Below are positions 8,599 to 18,093 of a stretch of DNA of 45,977 nucleotides, one piece after another. The DNA is from Paraglaciecola polaris LMG 21857. Its GTDB lineage: Bacteria; Pseudomonadota; Gammaproteobacteria; Enterobacterales; Alteromonadaceae. Location: assembly GCF_000315055.1 (NCBI RefSeq), contig NZ_BAER01000083.1:1-45977 (forward strand), in the 5' to 3' direction. Position 1 is the stretch's first letter. Every line of letters begins with the position of its first letter. The position numbers and the translations under genes are program-made. The notes below the pieces were generated by a model that was not told the origin of the DNA, did no database searches, and saw nothing but the letters and a program-made list of their open reading frames with translations.

Positions 8599-9564
8599 CT
8601 ATTGACTTAATCCGTATAGCGCACCGACGACAAATAAACTTAATGCCCAAAGGGAAAATTTAGCTAACAGAATATGATTGAACGTACTTTGTATATCGTG
8701 GGTTAGAGCAAAACGCTGGCCGCCACACTTGGTTGAGCGCTTTTTGTATCCATCATAAATAACCGGGCCACTTAACTGTACTCCTAATGCACCACCATGT
8801 AGCGCGAGTACGACTTGATGGGTGCTACTCGACGCGGGTAAGGCACGTAACGCCTTGAACGCATGAGATACGTTGCCTAACAAGGCAAAAATCGCAGCTG
8901 ACATGCGCAGTGGCAACCATTGAATAATTGCAAGAAACTTGGCACAAGGTTGACCAAAATATCTGAAGCGCTTGAGCTTGATATTCCAGCAGTGAGAGAA
9001 GTCATAAGTCAGACGAACTGACAACGCGAGAACCGGCCCAAATAGTAAAAACACTACAATCGTAAACACGTATTGCTGATGAAAGCGCAGCAGTAAACTT
9101 TCAATACAGGTTTTAATCATTCCCACCTCAGAAAGCGATGCTGTCTCACGTAAGACCATTGGGTCTAGGGTTTGTCTGGCGAGGACTTTTTTGTTGGACG
9201 TAAGGGCATGTTGCACTTTTTTAGCGCGCAGCAGTATGGACTGGTATTGCAGTGCAACTAACAGCAGAAGTCCGTCGAAAAAGAGTGGGAATTCGGCCAT
9301 ATTGGTAAAAATGGCTAATATTATTGCTATCGGGCTTATTAAAACTAATGGAGCTAATGTGCCAGATATGCGCTGTTGTAATGCATCTCTATCCGCTGAT
9401 GGGTGGACTTTGTCTGCCATTCGATCCGCCACAATGCGCGCAAAGCTCAGAGGGTGGAAGCGGTCAGGCCAGCGCAGCACGCTTTCAATCAGCATGACCA
9501 CCCCCAGCACCCAAACAGGCTGAAGTAAGGGGGAACTCATTAATGCATCAATGTCACTAGGCAA
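8599..9564 (-). CDS. cbiB: CbiB/CobD family membrane protein (cobalamin assembly)
   Basis: A 321-residue integral membrane protein with hydrophobic segments near residues 15-27, 72-108, 165-185 and at the C-terminus (FSLWALSLFVVGALYGL). The N-terminal ESVLRWPDRFHPLSFARIVA and the central ALHGGALGVQLSGPVIYDG fit the CbiB/CobD family, which attaches aminopropanol phosphate to cobyric acid; the latter motif is the recognisable GGxLGVxLGG-like loop. It lies between mtnN and the btuF-like gene, a familiar cobalamin salvage context. The frame opens at TTG 9564, 5 bases after the mtnN stop, without an evident ribosome site; ATG at 9540 (MSSPLLQP) is an alternative. Divergent members of this family also include AmpE-like proteins, so exact activity is less sure than the family. 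Confidence 0.72.
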   Translation of the reverse strand: MPSDIDALMSSPLLQPVWVLGVVMLIESVLRWPDRFHPLSFARIVADRMADKVHPSADRDALQQRISGTLAPLVLISPIAIILAIFTNMAEFPLFFDGLLLLVALQYQSILLRAKKVQHALTSNKKVLARQTLDPMVLRETASLSEVGMIKTCIESLLLRFHQQYVFTIVVFLLFGPVLALSVRLTYDFSHCWNIKLKRFRYFGQPCAKFLAIIQWLPLRMSAAIFALLGNVSHAFKALRALPASSSTHQVVLALHGGALGVQLSGPVIYDGYKKRSTKCGGQRFALTHDIQSTFNHILLAKFSLWALSLFVVGALYGLSQ

Positions 9565-9569
9565 GGTTA

Positions 9570-10283
9570 TTAGACTGAATGATGTTGGTTGTTGAGCGCT
9601 GATATCATACCCATTACCAACATTGCAGAGTGCTTAGCGGCCTGCTCTAAATAGGTTTGGAAGGAAACAGTGGAAGCCTTCCCTGCTATATCCGATAAGG
9701 AACGAATAACTAAAAAGGGAACACCAAGTAAGTGACAGGTCTGTCCTATCGCAACTCCTTCCATTTCAGCTGCCGCAATTGTTGGAAAATTAGCCAATAA
9801 TTTAGCAGCGGCTTCGTCGCTGCCAATAAACGCATCGCCAGTGCAAATAAGTCCGCGTTTGATTTTGACTTCTCCTAATGAGTGTGCTGCCTGTTCAGCT
9901 GCATCAATAAGCGTGGGGTCACAGACGAAGGTTTCAGGCATACCTGCACATTGCCCCAGCGCATAGCCAAAATGGGTTAAATCGGCATCGTGGTGAACGA
10001 CTTCGTTAGCGATAACGACATCGCCAATACTGAGGGCTTGGTCAAAGCCGCCAGCAGAACCGGTATTGACCACGTAATCAGGAGCGAATTTATCGACTAT
10101 GATTGTGGTAGCAACGGCAGCCGCGACTTTACCGATGCCGCATTTTACCAGCACCACGTCTACATCATTAAGTTGCCCGGTGTAAAGAGTGAGGTGAGCA
10201 TGTTTGTGTTCTTGCAACTGACGGATTGATTGCTTTAGCAGCGTAATTTCTTCATCCATTGCACCTAAAATGGCAATTTTCAT
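9570..10283 (-). CDS. mtnN: 5'-methylthioadenosine/S-adenosylhomocysteine nucleosidase
   Basis: A 237-residue purine nucleosidase (Pfs) that splits adenine from methylthioadenosine, S-adenosylhomocysteine and 5'-deoxyadenosine. The start is ATG 10283, giving the canonical MKIAILGAMDEEITLL; the frame runs 60 codons further upstream but that extension lacks family similarity. Catalytic residues are visible: the glutamate in AMDEE, the glutamate in AAAEMEGVAIGQ, and the aspartate in SLSDIAGKA. First gene of a minus-strand block with the CbiB-like and BtuF-like genes; 5 bases separate it from the next frame. This enzyme also removes 5'-deoxyadenosine made by B12-dependent and radical-SAM enzymes, a possible reason for the pairing. 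Confidence 0.95.
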   Translation of the reverse strand: MKIAILGAMDEEITLLKQSIRQLQEHKHAHLTLYTGQLNDVDVVLVKCGIGKVAAAVATTIIVDKFAPDYVVNTGSAGGFDQALSIGDVVIANEVVHHDADLTHFGYALGQCAGMPETFVCDPTLIDAAEQAAHSLGEVKIKRGLICTGDAFIGSDEAAAKLLANFPTIAAAEMEGVAIGQTCHLLGVPFLVIRSLSDIAGKASTVSFQTYLEQAAKHSAMLVMGMISALNNQHHSV

Positions 10284-10407
10284 AATGTATTGTTCACTTA
10301 ACTTAAAATAATGAACGAAGTTTATTACGTATGGGATGAATATGGAACAAATCAGCTTAATGGACGAACCCCTAGACTTTTTTACGGGGCACGCTGAAGA
10401 TAAAAAA

Positions 10408-10431
10408 GCGCCAGCAAAAAGATGATGGCGC
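10408..10431 (-). terminator. intrinsic terminator of the porin gene
   Basis: Read on the minus strand, GCGCCA (10431-10426) pairs with TGGCGC (10413-10408) across a 12-base loop and is followed at once by TTTTTTATC. It lies 66 bases after the stop of the DcaP-like gene and before mtnN, so it separates the two transcription units. Confidence 0.8.
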
Positions 10432-10496
10432 AAAACGAGCAAGCAAGTTGGGATTTGCTGCAAGTTTAAGCTCGTAATGCAGGTGACCTATCGTGC

Positions 10497-11687
10497 TTAA
10501 AACGCATATTTGGCCGAAAACTGAAGGCGATTCATATCACCGTCTATATTTGATTCAAGGGTTTTCTGTGCATACGCATACTCTGCGCCAAAGGTCAGTT
10601 CAGGAGCAGGGGAATAAAGAATATTTGCTCTTACGCTGTAAGTCTCTTTAAGCACATTTACACCAGTCAAAGTTGTATCGTTGTCGGCGCTGAACACAGC
10701 ATAACTGAAAGTACTGCGCCATTTTTCGTCCCAAAAGTGGCGATAAGCGAGCGTAAGACCACGAACGTTAATGGCGTCAAGTTCATTGTTGGCATCCAAT
10801 ACGGCACCGTTTACTGCATTAAGGGCGATGTATCGACCTAAACCCGTGCCAATATTTGCCATGATACGCAGGTCATCTTCGCCCAATTTAATTTTACTGG
10901 TGATGCTCAGTCCATACCCTACCTCAGCGCTGTCAATGTCATTGCCATTTTGCTTGTTTTCGTAAGCGAGTTGGCGGACTAGACCTGCTACTGCAACATG
11001 GCCCCAGGCTTGGTTGAAGGTATAGCGGGCAGCTAAATCGGGCACTGAGTTATCATCGGTGACAATGCGCCCGTTCCCGCCAAATGGTGAAACCGTTGTT
11101 TCTGGATTCTCTAAAGATACTTCGAATGCACCTGATGTGTACTTCAACATAGTTTGACGGACGAATACCGTGCCGTCGGTTACACCAATGAAATCTAGCG
11201 ATTCTGGGAGTGTTCTAACGTCTTGAAAAGTCGACCAGGTTTGTCCGATCAACCAATTATTGTATTTTAAAAAAGCGTGTCTGATACGTGGTTGGTAGGA
11301 GTTACTTACTCGCTCGTTACCGTCAGGGGTGGTATGGAAATCAAACTCGAGCACACCGGTGATTTTATCATTGTTACTGAGCAGGGTAGTGGTCGTAAAG
11401 CGAAAACGGGATTGCTTGATATGGGCGTCAAATTGAGCACTTTCTTTTACTCCCCCAGTTGGCGTGAGGCTAGGGATATAAAAATCTCGTCCAATACTGC
11501 CTGAGCCTAATGTGCCATCACTATATTGGCTAACCATTGCATCGGCTTTGATATAACCGCTAAATGTGAAAGAGGTTTCTTGTAACGGGTTAGCGTTAGA
11601 GCATGAAGCGGCCATAATAGAGCTGACTACGAGTCCACTAATTACCAAGTGAGTAAATTGCCGAGTGAGTGTCATTTTGATTTCCAT
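10497..11687 (-). CDS. DcaP-like outer membrane porin/transporter
   Basis: A 396-residue beta-barrel protein with a signal peptide (SGLVVSSIMAASCSNA) and a C-terminal aromatic (SAKYAF) typical of outer membrane insertion. FTFSGYIKADAMVSQY at the mature N-terminus, QSRFRFTTTTLL, the LIGQTWSTFQD strand and alternating beta strands fit the DcaP family of trimeric porins for small carboxylates. The usual N-terminal coiled coil appears missing or very short. Start is ATG 11687 (MEIKMTLT) or ATG 11675 (MTLTRQ). It is divergent from acs, and its upstream region carries the same 14-base element as acs and the symporter operon, oriented towards this gene. I infer it admits acetate or other short carboxylates. 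Confidence 0.8.
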   Translation of the reverse strand: MEIKMTLTRQFTHLVISGLVVSSIMAASCSNANPLQETSFTFSGYIKADAMVSQYSDGTLGSGSIGRDFYIPSLTPTGGVKESAQFDAHIKQSRFRFTTTTLLSNNDKITGVLEFDFHTTPDGNERVSNSYQPRIRHAFLKYNNWLIGQTWSTFQDVRTLPESLDFIGVTDGTVFVRQTMLKYTSGAFEVSLENPETTVSPFGGNGRIVTDDNSVPDLAARYTFNQAWGHVAVAGLVRQLAYENKQNGNDIDSAEVGYGLSITSKIKLGEDDLRIMANIGTGLGRYIALNAVNGAVLDANNELDAINVRGLTLAYRHFWDEKWRSTFSYAVFSADNDTTLTGVNVLKETYSVRANILYSPAPELTFGAEYAYAQKTLESNIDGDMNRLQFSAKYAF

Positions 11688-11753
11688 CGTTATGATTTGA
11701 GGCGGTAATTACTTTGGAACAGGTTTTGACAACTCGCTATAAGCGCATGGTCT

Positions 11754-11767
11754 ATGAGACCAGGGTC
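11754..11767 (-). promoter_or_regulatory. candidate CrbR-type operator before the DcaP-like porin
   Basis: On the minus strand this reads GACCCTGGTCTCAT: inverted half-sites GACC and GGTC separated by two bases, then TCAT. The 3' end lies 66 bases before ATG 11687 (78 before ATG 11675). It matches the elements before acs and the DUF4212/symporter operon in all bases except the two in the centre. Confidence 0.7.
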
Positions 11768-11918
11768 GTATGCTGAATTTTACGGGAAAACACCAGATAG
11801 TGCTGATGGGGGCGAACACATCGCCATGCTTTTAAATGTTAGGCGCGCAGACTAGAGGATTGTTAAATATTATGGAGGCTTGTGCTATTTTGTTTGACTA
11901 TTTGTAATTGAAGGATAA

Positions 11919-11932
11919 GACCAAGGTCTCAT
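11919..11932 (+). promoter_or_regulatory. candidate CrbR-type operator before acs
   Basis: Reads GACCAAGGTCTCAT, with its end 69 bases before the acs ATG. The match to the symporter element continues on both sides (TAA before, TCCG after), so 20 of 21 aligned bases are identical (11916-11936 against 18091-18111). CrbR is known to activate acs in Vibrio cholerae; that it binds this element is my inference from position and recurrence. Confidence 0.75.
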
Positions 11933-12001
11933 TCCGGTTTACGTGCTTACGAGTACAGTGCTCAATATTCTTATTTGTGTATTCAGTTTTTGGAGTCAAT
12001 T

Positions 12002-13942
12002 ATGTCGCAACAAATCTATCCTGTTCCAGCACACGCTAAAGAGCGCAGCCACCTTACACCTGACGATTATCAGCGTATGTATACTCAGTCGGTGGAACAA
12101 CCGACTGAATTTTGGGCCGAACAAGCCAAAACAATCGATTGGATTAAAGCCCCCACTAAAATTAAAAATACCTCGTTCGACGCACACAATGTGAGCATCA
12201 AGTGGTTCGAAGATGGCGAATTGAATGTAGCCTACAACTGTATCGATCGACATTTGGCCAAACGAGGTAACGTTACAGCGTTTATTTGGGAGGGTGACGA
12301 CCCCCATAGTCATGACATTATTACTTATCATCGTTTGCACGATGAAGTGGCTAAAATTGCGAACGGTTTACGCAAGTTAGGCGTGTGTAAAGGTGACAGG
12401 GTTGCCATTTATATGCCGATGATCCCACAGGCTGTATATGCCATGTTAGCCTGCGCCAGAATTGGCGCGGTACACACGGTTATTTTTGGTGGGTTTTCAC
12501 CTAATGCTATCGCCGATCGCGTGAACAATTGTCAAGCTAAGGTGTTGATTACTGCCGATGAAGGTTTAAGAGCTGGCAAGCATATCCCGCTTAAAGTTAA
12601 CGTAGATACTGCTTTTGCAGAGCATGATTGTCCAAGTATGGAGCAAGTTGTCGTGTTCAAGCATACGGGGAACGAGGTGAGTTGGGGTAAAAATGATATC
12701 TGGTGGCATGACTTAACCGCTGATTGTTCAACGGATTGTCCTCCTGAGGCGATGAACGCTGAAGACCCGTTATTCATTTTGTATACCTCTGGCTCAACTG
12801 GGCAACCAAAAGGTGTCGTACACACCACGGGTGGTTATTTAGTTTGGGCATCAATGACCCATAAGTACGTGTTCGACTATCAACCCGGTGAAGTGTATTG
12901 GTGTGCGGCCGATGTAGGTTGGGTAACGGGTCATAGTTATATTGTGTACGGGCCTCTAGCGAATGGTGCAACAAGTGTGATGTTTGAAGGTGTACCGACC
13001 TATCCAGACGTGCGCCGTATCGGTCAGATAATCGATAAGCACAAGGTCAACATTCTATATACTGCGCCGACTGCTATTCGTGCATTAATGGCTCACGGAG
13101 ATTTCCCTGTCGAGGGAATTAGTGGTGAGTCATTGCGTCTACTCGGTTCTGTTGGCGAGCCCATTAACCCTGAAGCTTGGCAATGGTATTACACTACGGT
13201 TGGTCAGTCTCGTTGTCCTATTGTGGATACGTGGTGGCAAACCGAAACCGGTGGCGCCATGATCACGCCACTGCCAAGCGTAACCGCCATGAAGCCAGGA
13301 GCCGCGAGTCATCCATTTTTCGGGGTACAGCCCGCATTGGTGGACGGCGAAGGTCATGAATTAGCGGGCGCTACTGAAGGCAACTTGATCATAAAAGACA
13401 GTTGGCCAGGGCAAGCGCGGACTGTTTATGGCGATCATGAGCGCTTTGTGCAAACGTATTTCACGACTTATCCGGGCACGTATTGCACGGGAGATGGTGC
13501 TCGGCGTGACGAGGATGATTATTTTTGGATCACTGGGCGTGTTGATGACGTACTGAATGTCTCTGGTCACCGTTTAGGAACCGCCGAAATCGAGAGCGCG
13601 TTAGTGTCTCACTACGCGGTAGCGGAGGCGGCTGTAGTGGGTTATCCCCATGATTTAAAAGGTCAGGGTATATACGTGTATGTTATGCCTAACGAGGGTG
13701 TCGAGGTCACGGATGAACTAAGCAAAGAGTTGTCTAATTGGGTACGTAAAGAGTTGAGTCCTATTGCGACTCCTGATCTTATTCAATGGTCTGCAGGGTT
13801 ACCTAAGACACGCTCTGGTAAAATTATGCGCCGTATTTTACGTAAGATTGCGGCAAATGAGTATGAGCAACTGGGAGATACTTCCACCTTGGCTGACCCA
13901 AGTGTAGTTGACACGTTGATAGAACAGCGTTTAAATCGCTAG
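12002..13942 (+). CDS. acs: acetyl-CoA synthetase (AMP-forming)
   Basis: A 646-residue enzyme that converts acetate, ATP and CoA to acetyl-CoA via acetyl-AMP. Family landmarks run in order: the N-terminal [22 protein letters not shown], the P-loop-like [50 protein letters not shown] split across the hinge, and the C-terminal SGKIMRR with acetylatable lysine K607. Start is ATG 12002 with GGAG at 11992; the frame extends nine codons upstream but MSQQIYPV is the family start. crbR follows 25 bases later, so the two are probably co-transcribed. A lysine at SGKIM means control by Pat/CobB-type acetylation is possible. Confidence 0.97.
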   Translation: MSQQIYPVPAHAKERSHLTPDDYQRMYTQSVEQPTEFWAEQAKTIDWIKAPTKIKNTSFDAHNVSIKWFEDGELNVAYNCIDRHLAKRGNVTAFIWEGDDPHSHDIITYHRLHDEVAKIANGLRKLGVCKGDRVAIYMPMIPQAVYAMLACARIGAVHTVIFGGFSPNAIADRVNNCQAKVLITADEGLRAGKHIPLKVNVDTAFAEHDCPSMEQVVVFKHTGNEVSWGKNDIWWHDLTADCSTDCPPEAMNAEDPLFILYTSGSTGQPKGVVHTTGGYLVWASMTHKYVFDYQPGEVYWCAADVGWVTGHSYIVYGPLANGATSVMFEGVPTYPDVRRIGQIIDKHKVNILYTAPTAIRALMAHGDFPVEGISGESLRLLGSVGEPINPEAWQWYYTTVGQSRCPIVDTWWQTETGGAMITPLPSVTAMKPGAASHPFFGVQPALVDGEGHELAGATEGNLIIKDSWPGQARTVYGDHERFVQTYFTTYPGTYCTGDGARRDEDDYFWITGRVDDVLNVSGHRLGTAEIESALVSHYAVAEAAVVGYPHDLKGQGIYVYVMPNEGVEVTDELSKELSNWVRKELSPIATPDLIQWSAGLPKTRSGKIMRRILRKIAANEYEQLGDTSTLADPSVVDTLIEQRLNR

Positions 13943-13967
13943 CGTCGAGTAAAAATAACAGCCAAAT

Positions 13968-14627
13968 ATGATAACGCTACTTGTTGCAGATGATCACCCT
14001 TTGTACCGCGATGCTTTACGCGGAGCTCTGACTATGTCTTTCAGTGATTTAAAACTGTTAGAAGCCGCCGATCTGATGCAAACCGTAGCGTTATTAGAAC
14101 AACACTCAGACATCGATTTACTGCTACTTGATTTACATATGCCGGGTAGCGGTGATTTGTTTGGCTTAATTCACATCCGTAAGTTGTTTCCTGAGCTGCC
14201 GGTGGCCGTGGTTTCTGGCTTGGATGAACCGACTATCATTACCAAGGTGATTAACCTCGGAGCCCTCGGTTTTGTCCCTAAAACAACGGGGGCGGCGCAG
14301 ATTGCGCATGCAGTAACTAGCATGCTTGAAGGTGATATTTGGCTACCTGAAGGTTATGCCAGTGACGGCGTGGAGTTGGACAACGCTTTTACTGAACTGG
14401 CCGACAAAATAGCAAGTTTAACGCCTGCTCAGTACAAGGTACTTTGTTACATGCGTGATGGATTGCTGAATAAGCAAATTGCCTATAACCTCGATATTGC
14501 CACTGCTACCGTCAAAGCCCATGTGACTGCGATCTTCAAGAAATTACATATTAATAATCGTACTCAAGCCGTGCTTATTGCCTCGCAACTTCAGCTTGAG
14601 CCGCCTGCAGCAACGCCCTCAACTTAG
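13968..14627 (+). CDS. crbR: LuxR-family response regulator, CrbR-type
   Basis: A 219-residue response regulator: an N-terminal receiver with the acidic pair at D8/D9 (VADDHPLYRDAL) and phospho-acceptor D55 (LLLLDLHMPG), and a C-terminal LuxR/FixJ helix-turn-helix from ~150 (LTPAQYKVLCYMRDGLLNKQIA, then IATATVKAHVTAIFKKL). CrbR works with CrbS to activate acs and acetate uptake genes. The position directly after acs and facing crbS makes the assignment firm. No obvious strong ribosome site; AATAACAGCC precedes the ATG. Its last 53 bases overlap the 3' end of crbS on the other strand. It is the natural candidate to bind the GACCNNGGTCTCAT elements. Confidence 0.9.
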   Translation: MITLLVADDHPLYRDALRGALTMSFSDLKLLEAADLMQTVALLEQHSDIDLLLLDLHMPGSGDLFGLIHIRKLFPELPVAVVSGLDEPTIITKVINLGALGFVPKTTGAAQIAHAVTSMLEGDIWLPEGYASDGVELDNAFTELADKIASLTPAQYKVLCYMRDGLLNKQIAYNLDIATATVKAHVTAIFKKLHINNRTQAVLIASQLQLEPPAATPST

Positions 14628-17600
14628 CGGGTTTAACTGGCTTAGATAAGTATCCACAGCCCTGTTCTTGGCAGCGTTCAATCAGCCCAGTTTCAATGTT
14701 CGCAGTGATCAGTATTGCCGGAACCTGACCTGGTGTTTGTTCTGCGAGCTGCCTTCTTAATAACGCAATAAGTTGTAGTCCATCTACATCACTGCTTAAT
14801 TGAAAGTCCATTAAAATGACATCCGGTGTAAAGTCACCAAGAGAGGCTAGTGCATCGGCGGGCGTTTGCGCGCAATGCGCGATAACTTTCCATTTCACCA
14901 GTAAGGATTGCAGGGCATCGAGATTTTGCATTTGGTCGTCTACGCACAGCACTTTTAGTTCATGTAAGCCCACCTTGTTAACTTTCATAACGGGCTTGGC
15001 TTTGAGAGGTTCACAAAGGGGTAATTGGATGCTAAAGCAACTACCATGGTGGAGCTTGGAGCTAACGCGCAGATTGGCTTGTAAAATTGCGCTTAGCCGT
15101 TGCACGACTCCTAAACCTAAGCCAACTCCTTGTTGCTGGTTTCCACTGACACGATAAAAATCGCTGAAAATCTTATCTAATTGTTGTGGTTCGATACCCG
15201 TGCCAGTATCGAATACTTGGAATAATACTTTATCTCCCCGTTGCCTGACTGATACCAACACACCACCTGATTCTGTATATTTCAGCGCATTTGACAGGAA
15301 GTTTTGCATGATGCGGTAAAGATAAGTGCGATCTGTTTTTACCCATATTTCAGGAATACGCGAGCGCAGTTGTAACCCTTTTTGCTCGGCAATAAGCTCA
15401 AACTCAGCCACAAGTGGTTGTAACACATCTTGAACATTGGTTGCGTGAGGCTCAGGCTGAAGTTCACCTTGATCGAGTCGTGCAATATCCAGTAATGTCG
15501 CTATTAATGCCTCACTGGCTTGAATACTGTTTGATAATTTCCCCACAGTTTGCCGGGCGTCGTCATTTAATACGGCTTCTTGCAGCGCCCCAAGGTAAAG
15601 TTTTGCGGCATTGAGTGGCTGTAAAATATCGTGGCTGGCCAGTGCCAAAAAGCGTGTTTTACTGGCATTAGCCTGTTCAGCAGTGCTTCTAGCGCTCACC
15701 AATTGTGTTTCTGCTTGGGCACGCCTTTGTATCTCAGATCTCAATTCAGCGTTGATGGTTTGCACTTCTTGTGTACGTTTTTGAATGCGATTTTCTAAAT
15801 CTATGTTCGCTTCTTTGAGGGCATGTTGGGTCTCAATGTGTTCAGTAACATCATTGAAACTGGTGACAAAGCCACCGCCAGGCAAAGGCGTGCCAATCAT
15901 TTCCAATGTTCGTCCATCACTTCGTTGGCGTAAGAATCGATGGCTGGTGCCTTTACGCATATGCTCAAGTCGTTTATGCACTAAATACTCTACTTCCCCA
16001 GAGCCACATTCACCGCGTTGAGCGTTGTACCTGACTAAGTCTTCGATGGGACGACCCACACGGATCATATTTGCTGGATAACTAAAAAGTGCTAAGTAGC
16101 TTTTATTCCACGCGACTAGATTGAGATCCCGATCGATCACACTTATGCCTTGCTCTAGGCTTTCAAGGGAGGCGACTAAGGCACTCATGTTAAATTGTAT
16201 TGCCTGGGTTGTATCGTCGAAAAAGTTAACGACTTCTTCGAAATTGAGTTTCTTGCCGCTAATGGCGCTGTCTACTAATGCTTTGGCAGAAGACGCACCA
16301 ATGACTCCACCTAACGCCCGTTCACTGAACAGCACAAACTCTTCACTGGCAGACTCGGCGGGGTTGAGTATTTGGCCATTTCGTTGCTGGTAATCACTGA
16401 GCAATTGACGGCAGCGCTTTTCACCTAAAAAGGTACTCAATAGGGTTTGCAAATCTTCAACTGTAGTGTGGGTGCGCGGTGTATTGTGCTGCTTGCTTTT
16501 ATCATCTGTGGTGGTGACAAAAGCTTCAGCTTGGATCCGATCGATTAAACGCACATCGGCCACATATGAAAACAACATATAGGCAAGGGTGTTAGCGAGT
16601 AAACTATAAATGGCTACGGCATTAATCGTGTCGTTTAATAACAAATTCTGCCCAGAGTCGTTTAATAACGGCAGCAATAGCCATAATATCCACGAGCCTA
16701 TCCCGACCATCAAGCCCGCATAAACACCTTGTGCATGACCACGTTTCCAATACAAACCGCCGATTATGGCGGGCATAAGTTGTATCACTAAGGAAAAAGC
16801 AATTAAGCCGATAGAAGCTAACGAGCGGCTGTCAGTCATTTGCTGATAATACAAAAAAGCTAAAAACAGAATTCCAGCAATCACCAACCTACGGATCAAT
16901 AAAATACGTTTAGTGAAATTCGGGGGCGCATTGGCGCTGCGATGCTCTGACAGTAAGTTCGGTAAAATGACATCGTTCGTTAGCATGGTACTAAGGGTCA
17001 AAGTAGCGACAATGATCATGGCTGTAGCAGCGGATAACCCGCCGACAAAGACCAGCATCTGCAACAATATACTGCCGCTGTTGATTGCCATACCCAAAAC
17101 ATAGGTATCGGGCTCTTGGCTTGTATAGCGAAACATTTCATCCCCAGCGGCAGAAATAATGGGGATCAGGACCGCAATGCACAAAAGATAAAGTGGGAAT
17201 AACCAGCGTGCAGTTTTTAAGTGACTGAGCTTTAAGTTGTCTACAATGGCGACATGGAATTGCCGGGGTAGGCACACCACAGCACCAGCTGCCATTAGGG
17301 TTTGGGCCACAAACGAAAACGACAAAATATTGTCCATTGCTTCGTAGGTCGTAAATTTGCCAAGTAATGGTGCGCTAGAAGTTTGGCTATAGGCTAGATA
17401 ACCAAAAGTGGCGACCGCAATAAGTGCACATAGTTTTATCACCGACTCGAAAGAAATGGCAACCATCAAACCCCGACGATACTCAGTGACATCTGTGTGC
17501 TTAGTACCAAAATAAATGGAAAATAGTGCGATAAAAGTGGTGGCACCCAGTACGACTAACTCAGCGTGAGTTTGCCCTGAAAACATTAAAAATGCTGAAC

Positions 17601-18012
17601 CGACCGCTTTTAGCTGCAATGCTATATAAGGAATGGTCGCCAGTAGCGCTATCAAAGTAACGAGTAAGGCGATAGTTTGACGTTTACCGTAACGTGATGA
17701 AATAAAATCAGCAATGGTGGTGATGTGCTGACGTTTGCTTACGGCAATCAATTTGCGTAAAAATCGATATCCAAATAGATACAGCAACATAGGCCCGAGT
17801 AATATGGGTAGGTAATCCCAAGTATCTCTAGATGCCTCACCTACCGAGCCAAAAAACGTCCATGCGGTGCAATAAATGGCCAAAGCTAACGAGTAAATCG
17901 CTGGATGCGAGCTTATTCGTTTTGCTAGCGCACTATTGCCATCACCCCATTTGGCTACCCAAAACAAGCCCGTTAAATAGATGATGGCGAGTACCATCCA
18001 ACCTAGTGCCAT
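14575..18012 (-). CDS. crbS: hybrid sensor histidine kinase with SLC5 transporter domain, CrbS-type
   Basis: A 1145-residue membrane sensor. Residues 1-~490 form an SSS/SLC5 symporter-like domain of about 13 membrane segments; a STAC-like linker (LSTFLGEKRCRQLLSDY, ~520-575) follows, then a PAS domain (LEQGISVIDRDLNLVAWNKSY, ~620-725), a coiled coil, HisKA with phospho-acceptor H794 (LALASHDILQPLNA), an ATPase domain (NFLSNALKY, N904/N908; DTGTGIEP; GLGLGV) and a C-terminal receiver (D1025/D1026, D1069, K1124). This is the CrbS (MxtR) architecture, which senses or responds to acetate and acts through CrbR. ATG 18012. Its 3' end overlaps crbR. The DUF4212/symporter operon is divergent, 158 bases away. 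Confidence 0.93.
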   Translation of the reverse strand: MALGWMVLAIIYLTGLFWVAKWGDGNSALAKRISSHPAIYSLALAIYCTAWTFFGSVGEASRDTWDYLPILLGPMLLYLFGYRFLRKLIAVSKRQHITTIADFISSRYGKRQTIALLVTLIALLATIPYIALQLKAVGSAFLMFSGQTHAELVVLGATTFIALFSIYFGTKHTDVTEYRRGLMVAISFESVIKLCALIAVATFGYLAYSQTSSAPLLGKFTTYEAMDNILSFSFVAQTLMAAGAVVCLPRQFHVAIVDNLKLSHLKTARWLFPLYLLCIAVLIPIISAAGDEMFRYTSQEPDTYVLGMAINSGSILLQMLVFVGGLSAATAMIIVATLTLSTMLTNDVILPNLLSEHRSANAPPNFTKRILLIRRLVIAGILFLAFLYYQQMTDSRSLASIGLIAFSLVIQLMPAIIGGLYWKRGHAQGVYAGLMVGIGSWILWLLLPLLNDSGQNLLLNDTINAVAIYSLLANTLAYMLFSYVADVRLIDRIQAEAFVTTTDDKSKQHNTPRTHTTVEDLQTLLSTFLGEKRCRQLLSDYQQRNGQILNPAESASEEFVLFSERALGGVIGASSAKALVDSAISGKKLNFEEVVNFFDDTTQAIQFNMSALVASLESLEQGISVIDRDLNLVAWNKSYLALFSYPANMIRVGRPIEDLVRYNAQRGECGSGEVEYLVHKRLEHMRKGTSHRFLRQRSDGRTLEMIGTPLPGGGFVTSFNDVTEHIETQHALKEANIDLENRIQKRTQEVQTINAELRSEIQRRAQAETQLVSARSTAEQANASKTRFLALASHDILQPLNAAKLYLGALQEAVLNDDARQTVGKLSNSIQASEALIATLLDIARLDQGELQPEPHATNVQDVLQPLVAEFELIAEQKGLQLRSRIPEIWVKTDRTYLYRIMQNFLSNALKYTESGGVLVSVRQRGDKVLFQVFDTGTGIEPQQLDKIFSDFYRVSGNQQQGVGLGLGVVQRLSAILQANLRVSSKLHHGSCFSIQLPLCEPLKAKPVMKVNKVGLHELKVLCVDDQMQNLDALQSLLVKWKVIAHCAQTPADALASLGDFTPDVILMDFQLSSDVDGLQLIALLRRQLAEQTPGQVPAILITANIETGLIERCQEQGCGYLSKPVKPAKLRALLQAAQAEVARQ

Positions 18013-18093
18013 AAAACTCTCAACTTATTTTCGGCGTAAGACGTTTATTTATCAGGACTTTAGCACAGCCTATTGCACTAAATCACCCAGTAA

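Noticed and set aside
9978-10230. Cobalamin riboswitch or other leader RNA near mtnN/cbiB/btuF
   Set aside because: No leader of sufficient length exists before mtnN, and no B12-box-like sequence was seen.
10328-10425. Short plus-strand frames starting ATGAACGAAG and ATGGAACAAA between mtnN and the porin gene
   Set aside because: They encode fewer than 30 residues, overlap each other and run into the porin terminator.
10284-10463. Upstream extension of mtnN by 60 codons
   Set aside because: The family starts at MKIAILGAMDEE; the extension shows no similarity and crosses the intergenic region and terminator.
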